A DNA stretch of 64,000 nt from Candidatus Accumulibacter similis (lineage in GTDB: Bacteria > Pseudomonadota > Gammaproteobacteria > Burkholderiales > Rhodocyclaceae), in contig CP054595.1 of assembly GCA_013347225.1 (NCBI GenBank), forward strand, positions 3,964,415 to 4,028,414. The letters run 5' to 3'. The notes under the pieces were generated by a model that saw only the letters and a list, made by a program, of their open reading frames with translations, was not told the origin of the DNA and did no database searches. Positions 1-9,612 of the stretch are shown in pieces. Within the stretch, counting starts at the first letter, position 1, and the number at the start of each line of letters is the position of its first letter. A program made the position numbers and the translations under genes.

Positions 1-2
1 GC

Positions 3-266
3 TGGCAGCAGAAGGAAACCGAGTTTCGCCAGCGACAGATCGATCGTGACGCCGCCGCACGCAAGCAGGAGGAACAGGAAGCGGCAGCGAAGCGCCTGCA
101 GCGCGACTGCATGCTGGCCAGGAAGTCGCTCGAGAACCTGCAGAACGCAAACGCCGTTGCGCGATACGACGACAGGGGCGAGCGTGTCTATCTCGGCGAC
201 AAGGAACGGACGGCCCTGATCCAGCAGCGCAAGCAGGAAATCGAGGCAAGATGTTCCGGCAAATGA
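3..266 (+). CDS. C-terminal part of a hypothetical protein (DUF4124-like tail)
   Basis: An open frame runs from the window edge to a TGA at 264-266, so only the last 87 residues are visible. The segment is rich in Gln, Glu, Arg and Lys and should be helical (possibly coiled coil) over its first 50 residues, with one Cys in the middle (RDCMLARKSL) and one close to the end (EARCSGK). The stretch RYDDRGERVYLGD resembles the tail of small periplasmic DUF4124-type proteins common in betaproteobacteria, but the diagnostic N-terminal domain lies outside the window. No function is assigned. It is followed by a 146-base non-coding stretch before the aldolase gene. Confidence 0.55.
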   Translation, partial: WQQKETEFRQRQIDRDAAARKQEEQEAAAKRLQRDCMLARKSLENLQNANAVARYDDRGERVYLGDKERTALIQQRKQEIEARCSGK

Positions 267-412
267 CGGCAGGCAGCAGTGTGCGTGCCGCCGGCGCGGT
301 GGCGGCCCCGGTCAAGGCTGCCAGTCGGCGGGCAGCGGTCGCCGCTGCAGGACCGCGGTCCGCCCGGGCAGCTCCGGCTACTGCAGTGCGGCAACCACTT
401 GAGGAGAAAACC

Positions 413-1177
413 ATGAGCCTTTCTGCGAGCAGCCTCCGCTCCGGCATCAGCGATGCCGAATGGAGGCAGCGGGTCGATCTCGCCGCCTGCTACCGCCTGG
501 TGGCGATGTTTGGCTGGGACGACCTCATCTTCACCCATATCTCGGCCCGTGTTCCCGGCCCAGAGCACCATTTCCTGATCAATCCCTACGGCTTCATGTT
601 CGACGAGATCACCGCATCGAGCCTGGTCAAGGTAGATGTGCAGGGCAACAAGCTCGACGACACGCCATACGACATCAACCCCGCCGGCTTCACCATCCAC
701 AGCGCGGTGCACACAGCGCGTGCAGACGCGATCTGCGTCCTCCACCTGCACAGCGTCAACGGTGTCGCCGTCTCGGCGCAGGAGGCCGGTGTGCTGCCGC
801 TGTCGCAGCACTCGATCTTCGTTCTGTCGTCGCTCGCCTACCATGACTACGAAGGAGTGGCTCTCGTCGACGACGAGAAGCCCCGCCTGGTGCACGACCT
901 CGGCGACCGGCGTTTCCTGATGCTGCGCAATCACGGCCTGCTGACGGTCGGCCGATCGGTGGCTGAAGCCTTCGTCGCGATGTACTTCTTCGAGACGAGC
1001 TGCCGCATGCAGGTCAAGGCAATGAGCGGTGGCCTGCCGCTGCGTCACATCGCGCAGCCGATCATCGACGGCGCCCAGACGCAGTGGGAGCAGGTGACGC
1101 GCGGTGCCGGCGGTGGTCTGGCGTGGCCGGCGCTGCTGCGCCGGCTGGAGCGCAGCAATCCGGGCCATGATGCCTGA
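413..1177 (+). CDS. class II aldolase/adducin family protein
   Basis: A 254-residue protein of the class II aldolase/adducin fold, a cytoplasmic Zn-dependent family that includes L-fuculose-phosphate and L-ribulose-phosphate enzymes. The metal-binding His-x-His is in CVLHLHSVNG, and a third His is in MLRNHGLLTVG near the C-terminus, as expected for the Zn site. Substrate cannot be deduced. The frame is open from 251, but GAGGAG at 401-406 sits at normal distance before ATG 413, and the upstream residues are low-complexity Ala/Arg, so 413 is chosen. Downstream, 1183-1222 is GC-rich with short inverted repeats but has no T-run. Confidence 0.85.
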   Translation: MSLSASSLRSGISDAEWRQRVDLAACYRLVAMFGWDDLIFTHISARVPGPEHHFLINPYGFMFDEITASSLVKVDVQGNKLDDTPYDINPAGFTIHSAVHTARADAICVLHLHSVNGVAVSAQEAGVLPLSQHSIFVLSSLAYHDYEGVALVDDEKPRLVHDLGDRRFLMLRNHGLLTVGRSVAEAFVAMYFFETSCRMQVKAMSGGLPLRHIAQPIIDGAQTQWEQVTRGAGGGLAWPALLRRLERSNPGHDA

Positions 1178-1302
1178 AGCGAGGCGTCGGCGGCGACGCC
1201 GACCGGCGCGGCCAGCGGCTGGCCCGGACAGTTGCCGGCCCGACTGACGGGGGGCGCCGACCCACGCTGCCGGCTGGCCGGCAGCCGCAGCCGCCGATGC
1301 GG

Positions 1303-1308
1303 TAGAAT
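1303..1308 (+). promoter_or_regulatory. -10-like box (TAGAAT) for cutA-dsbD
   Basis: TAGAAT overlaps the first possible cutA ATG (1307). If it is the true -10, transcription starts near 1315 and the usable start would be GTG 1316, giving a leaderless message. No good -35 hexamer is seen at 16-18 bases upstream, so support is moderate. Confidence 0.4.
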
Positions 1309-1639
1309 GCGCGGCGTGAACACCCTCCTCGTCCTCACCAATCTGCCCGACCAGGCGGCGGCACGGTCGCTGGCCGAACAGCTCGTCGCGGCGCGCCTCG
1401 CTGCCTGCGTCAATATCCTGGCGCCCTGCCGCTCTGTGTACCGCTGGCAGGGGAAGGTCGAGACGGCCGACGAGGTGCCGCTGCTGATCAAGACGAGTTC
1501 CGAGCGTTTCGCCGAGCTGGCGGAGGCGATCCGCGCCAGCCATCCGTACGCGCTGCCGGAGGTGGTCGCGCTCGACATTGCCGCCGGCCTCCCCGAGTAT
1601 CTCGCCTGGGTGACGGCCGAAACCGCGCCATCGGCCTGA
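1307..1639 (+). CDS. cutA: divalent-cation tolerance protein CutA
   Basis: About 108-110 residues, the usual length of CutA, a trimeric ferredoxin-like-fold protein linked to copper and other divalent metal tolerance. Recognisable family features are NTLLVLTNLPD at the N-terminus, ACVNILAPCRSVYRWQGK in the middle, and SHPYALPEVVALDI followed by YLAWV at the end. An in-frame extension to 1232 is Arg/Gly-rich and not family-like. ATG 1307 is taken here, but GTG 1316 is equally plausible because a TAGAAT box covers 1303-1308. dsbD follows after 17 bases, a pairing frequent in proteobacteria, so the two are probably co-transcribed. Confidence 0.9.
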   Translation: MRGVNTLLVLTNLPDQAAARSLAEQLVAARLAACVNILAPCRSVYRWQGKVETADEVPLLIKTSSERFAELAEAIRASHPYALPEVVALDIAAGLPEYLAWVTAETAPSA

Positions 1640-1656
1640 GCAGGCCGGAGGCGCCG

Positions 1657-3426
1657 ATGCTCCGCTGCCTGCTCCCGCTGCTGCTGCTACTGCTGGCGAC
1701 GCTGACCCAGGCGGAGGAGTTCCTCGACCCGGCGGTGGCCTTCAAGCCGAGCGTGCGCGCGCTCGACGGGCAGACGCTCGAGGTCCGCTTCAGCATCGCC
1801 AAGGGATATTACCTGTACCGCGACAAGTTCCGTTTTGCCGCCGATGCGGCGACGATCCGCCTCGGCACGCCGCTGCTGCCGCCGGGCAAGGAGAAGCACG
1901 ACGAGACCTTCGGCCGCGTCGAGGTGTACTACGATCAGGTGCTCATCCGGCTGCCGGTCGAACGCAACAGCTCCGGGCCGCTGCCGCTGACCCTGCGCGT
2001 CAGCTCACAGGGCTGTGCCGATGCCGGCATCTGTTACCCACCGCAGCAGCAGTCGCTCGCCGTCGAACTGCCCGACCCGGCGGCGGTGGCGGCGATCGCC
2101 GCACCGGCATCGGCAGTCGCCAGCGGCGACGAGTCCGGCCGCATTGCGCAGCTCTTCCGCCATGCCGGCTTCTGGCTGCTGCTCGGCAGCTTCTTCGGCT
2201 TCGGTCTGCTGCTGTCGCTGACGCCCTGCGTCTTTCCGATGATTCCGATCCTGTCGGGCATCATCGTCGGCGCCGGCCGCGCCGGGCAAGGCGTCTCGCA
2301 TGCGCGCGGCTTCCTGCTGTCGCTGGCCTACGTGCTGGGGATGGCGGCAACCTACGCCGCTGCCGGGGTCGCCGCCGGCCTCACCGGCACGCTGCTGGCG
2401 ACGACGCTGCAGAATCCCTGGGTTCTCGGCACCTTCGCCGGCGTCTTCGTTCTCCTGTCGCTGTCGATGTTCGGCTTCTACGAACTGCAGTTGCCGACCT
2501 TCCTGCAGACCAGGGTGTCGGAGGAAGCGAGCCACATCCGTGGTGGCTCGCTGCCCGGCGTCGCGGCGATGGGGGCGTTGTCGGCGTTGATCGTCGGTCC
2601 CTGCGTCGCCGCACCACTCGCCGGCGCCCTGCTCTACATCGGCCAGAGTGGCGATGCGCTCCTCGGCGGCGCGGCGCTGTTCACTATGGCGCTCGGCATG
2701 GGTACGCCGCTGCTCGTCGTCGGCGCCAGCGCCGCCACGCTGCTGCCGAAGTCCGGACCGTGGATGGAAGCGGTCAAGAGGGCCTTCGGCGTCATCCTGC
2801 TGGCGACTGCCGTCTGGCTGGTGTCGCCGGTGATCCCGGTGGTCGTGCAGATGCTCGCCTGGGCACTGCTGCTGATCGTGCCGGCAATCTACCTGCACGC
2901 GCTCGACCCGCTGCCGCCACACGCGAGAGGCTGGCAGCACTTCTGGAAGGGAGTCGGCATCGTCATGCTGCTCTTCGGGGCGGCGATGCTCCTCGGCACG
3001 CTCGCCGGTTCACGCGACCCACTGCAGCCGCTCTCGGTATTGCGCAGCAGTGCCGCGAGCAACGAGGCGAGGCCCCTGCCCTTCGTCCGCGTGCACACGG
3101 TGGCGGAACTCGACAGCCGGCTGGCCGCTGCCGGACGGCCCGTGCTGCTCGATTTCTATGCCGACTGGTGCGTCTCGTGCAAGGAAATGGAGCGCTTCAC
3201 CTTCGCCGATCCGCGCGTGCAGGCGAGGCTGGCGGGCTGGACCCTGCTGCAGGCCGACGTCACCGCCAACTCGGCGGCCGATCAGGCCCTGCTGCAACGC
3301 TTCCAGCTTTACGGCCCGCCGGGAATCATCTTCTTCGACCGGCAGGGGCGCGAGATCAGCGGCATCCGTGTCGTTGGCTTCCAGAGTGCCGAGGACTTCC
3401 TCGGCCTGCTGGCGCGCGTCGACTAG
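1657..3426 (+). CDS. dsbD: thiol:disulfide interchange protein DsbD
   Basis: A 589-residue inner-membrane electron conduit that carries reducing power from cytoplasmic thioredoxin to the periplasm for DsbC and cytochrome c maturation. All three modules are present: a signal peptide (about 1-19) and periplasmic alpha domain with Cys120 and Cys126 (GCADAGICYP); a multi-span membrane domain with the redox pair Cys191 (LTPCVFPMIP) and Cys316 (GPCVAAPLAG); and a C-terminal thioredoxin-like gamma domain with CVSC at 505-508 (YADWCVSCKEMERF). Length and cysteine pattern match full-length DsbD. It follows cutA at 17 bases. It converges on the beta-helix gene with only 7 bases between the stops. Confidence 0.95.
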   Translation: MLRCLLPLLLLLLATLTQAEEFLDPAVAFKPSVRALDGQTLEVRFSIAKGYYLYRDKFRFAADAATIRLGTPLLPPGKEKHDETFGRVEVYYDQVLIRLPVERNSSGPLPLTLRVSSQGCADAGICYPPQQQSLAVELPDPAAVAAIAAPASAVASGDESGRIAQLFRHAGFWLLLGSFFGFGLLLSLTPCVFPMIPILSGIIVGAGRAGQGVSHARGFLLSLAYVLGMAATYAAAGVAAGLTGTLLATTLQNPWVLGTFAGVFVLLSLSMFGFYELQLPTFLQTRVSEEASHIRGGSLPGVAAMGALSALIVGPCVAAPLAGALLYIGQSGDALLGGAALFTMALGMGTPLLVVGASAATLLPKSGPWMEAVKRAFGVILLATAVWLVSPVIPVVVQMLAWALLLIVPAIYLHALDPLPPHARGWQHFWKGVGIVMLLFGAAMLLGTLAGSRDPLQPLSVLRSSAASNEARPLPFVRVHTVAELDSRLAAAGRPVLLDFYADWCVSCKEMERFTFADPRVQARLAGWTLLQADVTANSAADQALLQRFQLYGPPGIIFFDRQGREISGIRVVGFQSAEDFLGLLARVD

Positions 3427-3433
3427 CGCCCTC

Positions 3434-4765
3434 CTACTGCAGTGCGCCGGGCGACAGTGGCTTGCCCGGCGGCAACGCCAGCGTCGTCGCTGGCAGCCGG
3501 AATTCCGCCGTCGGCGTCAGGCTCTGGCCGCGGACGAAGCCCGGCGCCTTCGCCCTGCCGCGCAGCGGCGACGCCTGCGGCAACACGAAAGGCAGACCGT
3601 CGACGTCGACCAGGGTCGCGACCTCGACGGACTGGTTGCCGTCATGGCGCCCCGCTCCCTGCGGTGCAAGGATGCCGCGCCCGACGAGCAGGTTGTTGAT
3701 CGTCCAGACTTCGGTCCCTGCCGGCAGGCGATCGCTCCAGACCTGCAGGAAACGCCCGCCGGGCGTGTCGTCGACCAGGGTGTTGTGCACCAGATAGAGC
3801 GCGTTGTCCGGCCAGCGTTCGCCTTCGGCACCGTAGGAAACCACGACCGGATTGTCGGTTGTGGCGCTCTGCCCGATGATGTTGCCGATCACCCAGGCGA
3901 CACCACCGTTGGGAAACTCGAGTTCGTACGAGGCGCTGCCGGTGGCGCCGTCGACGAGCAGGTTGTAGAGGATCGAACTCGTGCGCGCCCGCGACTTGAT
4001 CAGGTGTCCGAGATGGCCCTGCTGAAAACGGCTGCCGCTGACCTTCAGGCGGGCAATCGTTCCAGCATAGAGCAGGTGGTGCAGCGCGCCGGCATGGCGG
4101 GGAGCGGCGCCGAACTCGCTGTCTTCGACTTCGAGCACGGCATCGGCGGCGTTGCTCGTCAGGATGCCCATTTCGTTGTCGAAGAAGGCGCAGCGGACGA
4201 CCTTCAGGTGCCCGGTCTCGAAACGGATGCCGGCGCCGTTGCCGGCGGCGACGCGCGCGCCGCGAAACTCGAGGTTGTCGATCGTCATCTGCGCGCTGCG
4301 CACCACCCACAGCGCCTTGCCCTCGGCATTGTCACCGTCGGCGATGAGGACCGGCCGCTTGCCGACCCCGCGAATCGTCAACCGCTCCTGGGTCCACACG
4401 ACTGCCTGCCGCCGGTACTCCCCGGGACGAATCTCGATCGTGTCCCCATCGCGTGCCAGCCGTGCCGCTTCGCTGATGCTGCGCACCTGTTCCCGCTCGC
4501 CGACGACGATCGTCCGGCCGCCACCTGCCGGTTTGCTGTCGGCGACCGGACGCTGATTGACCGCCCGCCCGCCGGCGGCAGCATCGGCAGGGATCGGGGC
4601 GGTCGCCGGACTGGCGGGTGGCGGCCGCACGACCTCCAGCTTTCCCTGCTCGTTGCGGCGAATGGTGCCGAGCTCGGTCGGTGCCGGCGGCAGGTTGTCG
4701 GCCGCCAGCGGGCCGGCGAGCGTCGCCAGTGCAAGCGCGGCAGCGACGAGCAGTCGCCGACTCAT
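3434..4765 (-). CDS. secreted right-handed parallel beta-helix protein
   Basis: A 443-residue protein with a clear Sec signal peptide (MSRRLLVAAALALATLAGPL, cleavage after AA-D near residue 22). A Pro/Ala-rich linker follows to about residue 85. Repeated strand-turn units then run to about 380, with recurring patterns such as LTIRGVGKRPVL, MTIDNLEFRG, LKVVRCAFFDN and WVIGNIIG, typical of pectate-lyase-like beta-helix proteins. No catalytic residues could be identified, so polysaccharide binding, lyase or scaffold roles are all open. The frame is open to 4933, but the signal peptide fixes the start at 4765. It lies 88 bases downstream of kup on the same strand. Confidence 0.75.
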   Translation of the reverse strand: MSRRLLVAAALALATLAGPLAADNLPPAPTELGTIRRNEQGKLEVVRPPPASPATAPIPADAAAGGRAVNQRPVADSKPAGGGRTIVVGEREQVRSISEAARLARDGDTIEIRPGEYRRQAVVWTQERLTIRGVGKRPVLIADGDNAEGKALWVVRSAQMTIDNLEFRGARVAAGNGAGIRFETGHLKVVRCAFFDNEMGILTSNAADAVLEVEDSEFGAAPRHAGALHHLLYAGTIARLKVSGSRFQQGHLGHLIKSRARTSSILYNLLVDGATGSASYELEFPNGGVAWVIGNIIGQSATTDNPVVVSYGAEGERWPDNALYLVHNTLVDDTPGGRFLQVWSDRLPAGTEVWTINNLLVGRGILAPQGAGRHDGNQSVEVATLVDVDGLPFVLPQASPLRGRAKAPGFVRGQSLTPTAEFRLPATTLALPPGKPLSPGALQ

Positions 4766-4853
4766 TCGCGGCGCCGTGCCGACGCGACGGAGGGCGACGG
4801 CGCGCCCGGCCGATGCGGCGCCGCTCGCTGCCACGTTGCCTGCCGGCTGGTCG

Positions 4854-6785
4854 TCAGCACAGCTCGACCTGCGCCCCCAGTTCGACGACGCGGTTGGGCG
4901 GCAGCTTGAAGAATTCGGTTGCGGTATCGGCATTGCGGAACATCCAGTTGAACAGCGTCTGCCGCCAGTTTGCCATACGCGCTGGGTGTCCGGGCGGCAG
5001 CCGGACGACCGTGTCGCGACCGAGGAAGAAGGAGGTGGACATCAGGTCGAAGCTCAGTCCGTGCGCGGCGCAGAGTGCGAGCGCACGCGGCAGGTCGGGC
5101 TCGTCCTTGAAGCCGTAGGCGACATGCAGGCGATGGAAGCCCTGCCCGAGCGCTTCGACCCGCACACGCTCCGCCTCCGGGACGTGTGGCACATCGGCAG
5201 CCGCCACGTTGAGTACCACCACCCGCTCGTGCAGCACCTGGTTGTGGTTGAGGTTGTGCAGCAGGGCTCGCGGCACTCCCTCGGGATGGGCGGTGAGAAA
5301 GACGCCGCAACCCCTCACCCGCTGCGGCCCCCCGACGGCGATGCCGGCGATGAAGTCGGCGAGCGGTATCGACTGCTGCCGCTGCCTTTCGCCGAGCAGC
5401 CGGCGACCCAGCCGCCAGGTCGACAGGAGGACGAAGACGCCCGCACCGACGGCCAGCGGGAACCAGCCGCCATCGACGATCTTGATCACGTTGGCGGAGA
5501 AGAAGGCGAAATCGACGACGACGAAAAAGACGAGGAAGAGGGCCGCGCGTGGCCAGCTCCACTGCCATAGCGCCCGCACGACGACGAAGGCGAGCAGGGT
5601 GTCGATCATCATCGTCAGGGTGACTGCAATGCCATACGCCGAGGCCAGGTTGGACGACGAGCGGAAGCCCAGGACGACGACGATGACCGTCAGCAGGAGC
5701 AGCCAGTTGATGTTCGGCACGTAGATCTGGCCCCTCTCGCGCTCCGAGGTGAAGCGCACCTGGATCCGCGGACAGTAGCCCAGCTGCATGGCCTGGCTGG
5801 TGAGCGAGAAGGCTCCCGAGATCACCGCCTGCGAGGCGATCACCGTCGCCGTCGTGGCGAGGACGACCAGTGGCAGGACCAGCCTTTCGTCGGGGACGAG
5901 GCGAAAGAAGGGACTGCTGATCGCCTGCGGATCGGCGAGGATCAGCGCGCCCTGGCCGAGGTAATTCAGGTAGAGCAGCGGAAAGACGAAGGCAAACCAC
6001 GCCCACTTGATCGCCCGCCGGCCGAAGTGCCCCATGTCGGCGTAGAGCGCTTCGCCACCGGTGATTGCCAGGACCACCGAGCCCAGTGCGAGGAAAGCCA
6101 TCCCCGGCTGCCCGAGGCAAAAGGAAAGCGCGTACCACGGATTGATCGCCGCCAGAACCGACGGGTTGCGCAGCACGTTCCACAGTCCGAGCAGACCGAG
6201 CGTCGCGAACCAGAACATCATCACCGGGCCGAAGAGGGCGCCGACGGCGGCGGTGCCATGGCGCTGGAAGACGAAGAGCAGGACGAGAATGGCGACGGTG
6301 ATCGGCAGCACCCACGGGCTGAGCAATGGCGTCACCACTTCCAGCCCCTCGACCGCCGACAGCACCGACATCGCGGGTGTGATGACGGCATCGCCGTAGA
6401 ACAGGGCGGCACCGAAGATGCCGAGCGCCGACATCAGCCAGAGAACCCGCGGCGTCGCGTTCGCCGTACGCAGCGCCAGCGCCGTCAGCGCCATGATGCC
6501 GCCCTCGCCCCGGTTGTCGGCGCGCATGATGAAGAGGACGTACTTCAGCGAGACGGTGATCGTCAGCGCCCAGAAGACCAGCGACAGGATTCCGAGGACG
6601 GTGCCCTCGTTCAGCGGCAGCGGATGATGGCCGCCGAATACCTCCTTCATCGTGTACAGCGGGCTGGTGCCGATGTCGCCAAAGACGACTCCCATCGCGG
6701 CCACGGCAGTGGTTGCCAGAGCCGATCGCTGGCCGCTGCCGGATGCTGCTTCTGCCGCCGATTCGGTTCTCACGCTGGTCCTCAT
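4854..6785 (-). CDS. kup: low-affinity potassium uptake protein Kup
   Basis: A 643-residue KUP/HAK/KT transporter driving K+ uptake by proton symport across the inner membrane. The hallmark VVFGDIGTSPLYTMKE lies after a short hydrophilic N-terminus, followed by about 12 hydrophobic segments (to about residue 470) and a soluble C-terminal domain ending in NRVVELGAQVELC. Length matches proteobacterial Kup. The start is ATG 6785; a second Met lies 9 bases upstream. Kup is transcribed divergently from the CorA-type gene, with 148 bases between the two start codons. Confidence 0.93.
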   Translation of the reverse strand: MRTSVRTESAAEAASGSGQRSALATTAVAAMGVVFGDIGTSPLYTMKEVFGGHHPLPLNEGTVLGILSLVFWALTITVSLKYVLFIMRADNRGEGGIMALTALALRTANATPRVLWLMSALGIFGAALFYGDAVITPAMSVLSAVEGLEVVTPLLSPWVLPITVAILVLLFVFQRHGTAAVGALFGPVMMFWFATLGLLGLWNVLRNPSVLAAINPWYALSFCLGQPGMAFLALGSVVLAITGGEALYADMGHFGRRAIKWAWFAFVFPLLYLNYLGQGALILADPQAISSPFFRLVPDERLVLPLVVLATTATVIASQAVISGAFSLTSQAMQLGYCPRIQVRFTSERERGQIYVPNINWLLLLTVIVVVLGFRSSSNLASAYGIAVTLTMMIDTLLAFVVVRALWQWSWPRAALFLVFFVVVDFAFFSANVIKIVDGGWFPLAVGAGVFVLLSTWRLGRRLLGERQRQQSIPLADFIAGIAVGGPQRVRGCGVFLTAHPEGVPRALLHNLNHNQVLHERVVVLNVAAADVPHVPEAERVRVEALGQGFHRLHVAYGFKDEPDLPRALALCAAHGLSFDLMSTSFFLGRDTVVRLPPGHPARMANWRQTLFNWMFRNADTATEFFKLPPNRVVELGAQVELC

Positions 6786-6883
6786 GACGCACATCCAACC
6801 GCGGTTCGCTGTCGCCCACGGGCCGCCACCTCGTCGATCGCCGCGAGCGCAGGCGCAACGCTCCGGGGCTCTTTGCCGAGGCG

Positions 6884-6889
6884 TACAAT
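6884..6889 (+). promoter_or_regulatory. -10-like box (TACAAT) upstream of the CorA-type gene
   Basis: TACAAT lies 44 bases before ATG 6934 in the divergent kup/corA intergenic region. No convincing -35 hexamer is visible at 16-18 bases upstream, so this is a tentative promoter. Confidence 0.35.
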
Positions 6890-6933
6890 AGCGGCTTTTT
6901 CTCGCCTTGCCCAGTCGCTTCGGGAGCACCGCC

Positions 6934-8313
6934 ATGAACCAGGAACATACGAGGCCGGCCGAACCGGATACCCTGCAGCAGCGACTCGCGGAGGTGCACC
7001 TCACCGAGGTGCGCTCGTTGCTCTCGCTGCAGAAGCTGGTCGAGGACCTGGTGCACGAACAGGGCGCGGGCGATGAAGAAGGCGTCGACAGCGAGCTCGA
7101 GCAGCAGTATCGACGGGAGCTGCGACACAAGCTGAAGCTGATGCCGGCGCGCGAAGTCGCCTACATCATCGAGTCGCTCGATGCCGCCGAGCGCCTCGTC
7201 GTCTGGGAAGAAGTCAAGGAAGGCGCCGACGCGATCCTCGCCCTGCTGCCCGACGACGTCCTCGAGGAGTTGATCGACGACAGCCACTATCGCAACGAGA
7301 AGATGGCGATCACCGCCTTCGAGCTGCGCGACGGCCGCCTGCGCCAGATTGCCGTCAACGGCCCGGACGATCTGGCGAACGTCAAACCCATCTGGGTCGA
7401 CCTGATTGCCCCGACCAAGAAGGTCCGTGGCTGGGTGGGCCAGATGTTCGACATCGATGTGCCCGATCCCGGCAACCTGACCGACCTCGAGGCGAGCGCC
7501 CGTTTCTACGTCGACGATGAAGGGCATACCCACCTGCACTCGGACTTCCTGCTCGATACCCGGGAAGAGTCACGCAACGTTCCAGTGGCGATGATCCTCC
7601 ACGAGCAGGTGCTGTTCACCGTGCGCAGCGAGGAACTGCCGGTGTTCCGTTTGCAGCGGGCACGCGCCCGCACCCGCCCCGGCTACGTCAGCAACGGCAC
7701 CGACGTGCTGATCGACCTCTACGCGGCCGACGTCGAATACTCGGCGAGTGCGCTCGAGGACATGTACGGCGAACTCGATCGCATCGGCCGGCAGGTGCTG
7801 CGCTCGCATACCAGCGACCAGGAGGCGTCGAGAATCCTGGTCGCGATCTCGGAAGCCGAGGACCTCAATGCCCGCACCCGCCGCAGCGTCCTCGACGCCC
7901 GCCGCGGCCTGTCGTTCCTGCTGCGCGGCAAGTTCCTGGCCGAAGCGCAGCATGCCGATGTGCGCGAAATCCTGCGCGACATCGAATCGCTCGACGGCCA
8001 CACGGCATTCCTCTTCAACAAGATCAACTTCCTGATGGACGCCACCGACAGCGCGATCAACATCAACCAGAACAAGGACATCAAGCGGCTGACCGTGCTC
8101 AGCGTCATCTTCATGCCGATCAACGTCATCGCCGGCATGGGCGGCATGTCGGAGTTCTCGATGATGACCGAGGGCATCCCCTGGCCGATCGCCTACACCG
8201 CCTTCGCCTGCTCGATGGTGGCGATCGGCGCCCTCACCTACTACGGCCTGCGCCACTTCGAACGGCGCCGCAGCACTGCCGCCCAGCAACTGATACAGCA
8301 CCACGCCGACTGA
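6934..8313 (+). CDS. CorA-family divalent cation transporter with MgtE-N-like domain and GMS signature
   Basis: A 459-residue protein. Residues about 45-115 (LKLMPAREVAYIIESLD, ALLPDDVLEELID) look like the helical N-domain of MgtE Mg2+ channels. Residues 150-400 form a CorA-type cytoplasmic funnel, and the C-terminus has two membrane helices (VLSVIFMPINVIAG, then YTAFACSMVAIGALTYYG). In CorA the loop between these helices carries the near-invariant GMN; here the aligned residues 404-406 are GMS (GGMSEF). Mg2+ transport is the default inference, but selectivity may differ. The start at 6934 is taken because the upstream in-frame codons do not look coding. Confidence 0.8.
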   Translation: MNQEHTRPAEPDTLQQRLAEVHLTEVRSLLSLQKLVEDLVHEQGAGDEEGVDSELEQQYRRELRHKLKLMPAREVAYIIESLDAAERLVVWEEVKEGADAILALLPDDVLEELIDDSHYRNEKMAITAFELRDGRLRQIAVNGPDDLANVKPIWVDLIAPTKKVRGWVGQMFDIDVPDPGNLTDLEASARFYVDDEGHTHLHSDFLLDTREESRNVPVAMILHEQVLFTVRSEELPVFRLQRARARTRPGYVSNGTDVLIDLYAADVEYSASALEDMYGELDRIGRQVLRSHTSDQEASRILVAISEAEDLNARTRRSVLDARRGLSFLLRGKFLAEAQHADVREILRDIESLDGHTAFLFNKINFLMDATDSAININQNKDIKRLTVLSVIFMPINVIAGMGGMSEFSMMTEGIPWPIAYTAFACSMVAIGALTYYGLRHFERRRSTAAQQLIQHHAD

Positions 8314-8331
8314 GCGGCCGCGCGGCAGGCC

Positions 8332-9612
8332 TCACCAAGCGCGGAAGACCTCCGCGGCGGCAGCCACTGTTGCCGCGACGTCGTCGGCCGAGTGCGCCGC
8401 CGAGACGAACCCGGCTTCGAAAGCCGACGGAGCGAAGTAGTGGCCGGCAGCCAGCATGGCGTGGAAGAAGCGCCTGAAGTCCTGCTGCGCCGACTGCATC
8501 ACTTCGGCGTAGGTGTGTGGGCAGGTGGAACGGAAGTAGATGCCGAACATGCCGCCGATCGACTGCGCTGAAAAGGGCACGCCGTGCCGGGCGGCCGCGG
8601 CAGCCAGGCCGTCGCAGAGGCTGCGCGTGCGTGCCGCCAGTTGCTCGTGGAAGCCCTCCGTCTGCAACAGCCGCAACGTCGCCAGGCCGGCAGCCACCGC
8701 CACCGGGTTGCCCGACAGGGTGCCCGCCTGATACACGGGGCCGAGCGGCGCGATGCTGGCCATGATGTCGCGCCGGCCGCCGAAGGCGCCGACCGGCATG
8801 CCGCCGCCGATCACCTTGCCAAGCGTCGTCAGGTCGGGAGTGATGCCGTAGAGGCCCTGCGCGCCCTGCGGGCCGACGCGAAAGCCGGTCATCACCTCGT
8901 CGAAGATCAACACGGCTCCGTGCCGACTGCACCGTTCGCGCAAGGTCTGCAGGAACGCCGGACGCGGTGCGATCAGGTTCATGTTGCCGGCGACCGGCTC
9001 GACGATCACCGCCGCGATGCTGCCGCCATGGGCGTCGAAGGCCGCGGCGACCTGCTCGCTGTCGTTGTAGTCGAGGACCATCGTGTGCTGCGCCAGGTCG
9101 GCGGGAACACCGGCCGAACTCGGGTTGCCGAGGGTGAGCAGGCCCGACCCGGCCTTCACCAGCAGACTGTCGGAGTGGCCGTGGTAGCAGCCCTCGAACT
9201 TGAGCAGCAGGTCGCGGCCGGTGAAGCCGCGCGCGAGACGGATGGCGCTCATCGTCGCCTCGGTGCCGGAGCTGACCAGGCGCACCATTTCGAGTGACGG
9301 CAGCAGTTGGCACAGCAGTTCCGCCATGTCGACCTCGCTCTCGGTCGGCGCGCCGAACGACAGACCGCCGAGCGCCGCATCGCGGACCGCAGCGACGACC
9401 TCGGGATGGGCATGACCGAGGATCAGCGGTCCCCACGAGCCGACATAGTCGATGTAGCTGGCACCGTCGGCGTCGGTGACGCGTGCGCCGGCGCCGGCGA
9501 CGAAGAAGCGCGGCGTGCCGCCGACCGAGCGAAACGCCCGCACCGGCGAATTGACCCCACCCGGGATGTGCTCCTGCGCACGCTCAAACAGTTGCTGGTT
9601 TCGTGAATTCAC
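8332..9612 (-). CDS. hemL: glutamate-1-semialdehyde 2,1-aminomutase
   Basis: A 426-residue class III PLP aminotransferase-fold enzyme converting glutamate-1-semialdehyde to 5-aminolevulinate, the C5-pathway entry to haem. The N-terminus ([20 protein letters not shown]) is diagnostic, the PLP-binding lysine is in [18 protein letters not shown], and the length equals E. coli HemL. The start is GTG 9612; upstream in-frame residues to 9651 lie inside thiE and are not family-like. It overlaps the thiE 3' end by 29 bases, so the order is thiD-thiE-hemL in one transcript. It converges on the CorA-type gene with 18 bases between. Confidence 0.95.
   Translation of the reverse strand: MNSRNQQLFERAQEHIPGGVNSPVRAFRSVGGTPRFFVAGAGARVTDADGASYIDYVGSWGPLILGHAHPEVVAAVRDAALGGLSFGAPTESEVDMAELLCQLLPSLEMVRLVSSGTEATMSAIRLARGFTGRDLLLKFEGCYHGHSDSLLVKAGSGLLTLGNPSSAGVPADLAQHTMVLDYNDSEQVAAAFDAHGGSIAAVIVEPVAGNMNLIAPRPAFLQTLRERCSRHGAVLIFDEVMTGFRVGPQGAQGLYGITPDLTTLGKVIGGGMPVGAFGGRRDIMASIAPLGPVYQAGTLSGNPVAVAAGLATLRLLQTEGFHEQLAARTRSLCDGLAAAAARHGVPFSAQSIGGMFGIYFRSTCPHTYAEVMQSAQQDFRRFFHAMLAAGHYFAPSAFEAGFVSAAHSADDVAATVAAAAEVFRAW

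Noticed and set aside
251-412. N-terminal extension of the class II aldolase
   Set aside because: The extension is Ala/Arg/Pro-rich, overlaps the end of the upstream gene and ignores a good RBS before ATG 413.
1183-1222. Tandem short inverted repeats after the aldolase as a terminator
   Set aside because: Stems are only 6-7 bases in GC-rich sequence and no T-run follows.
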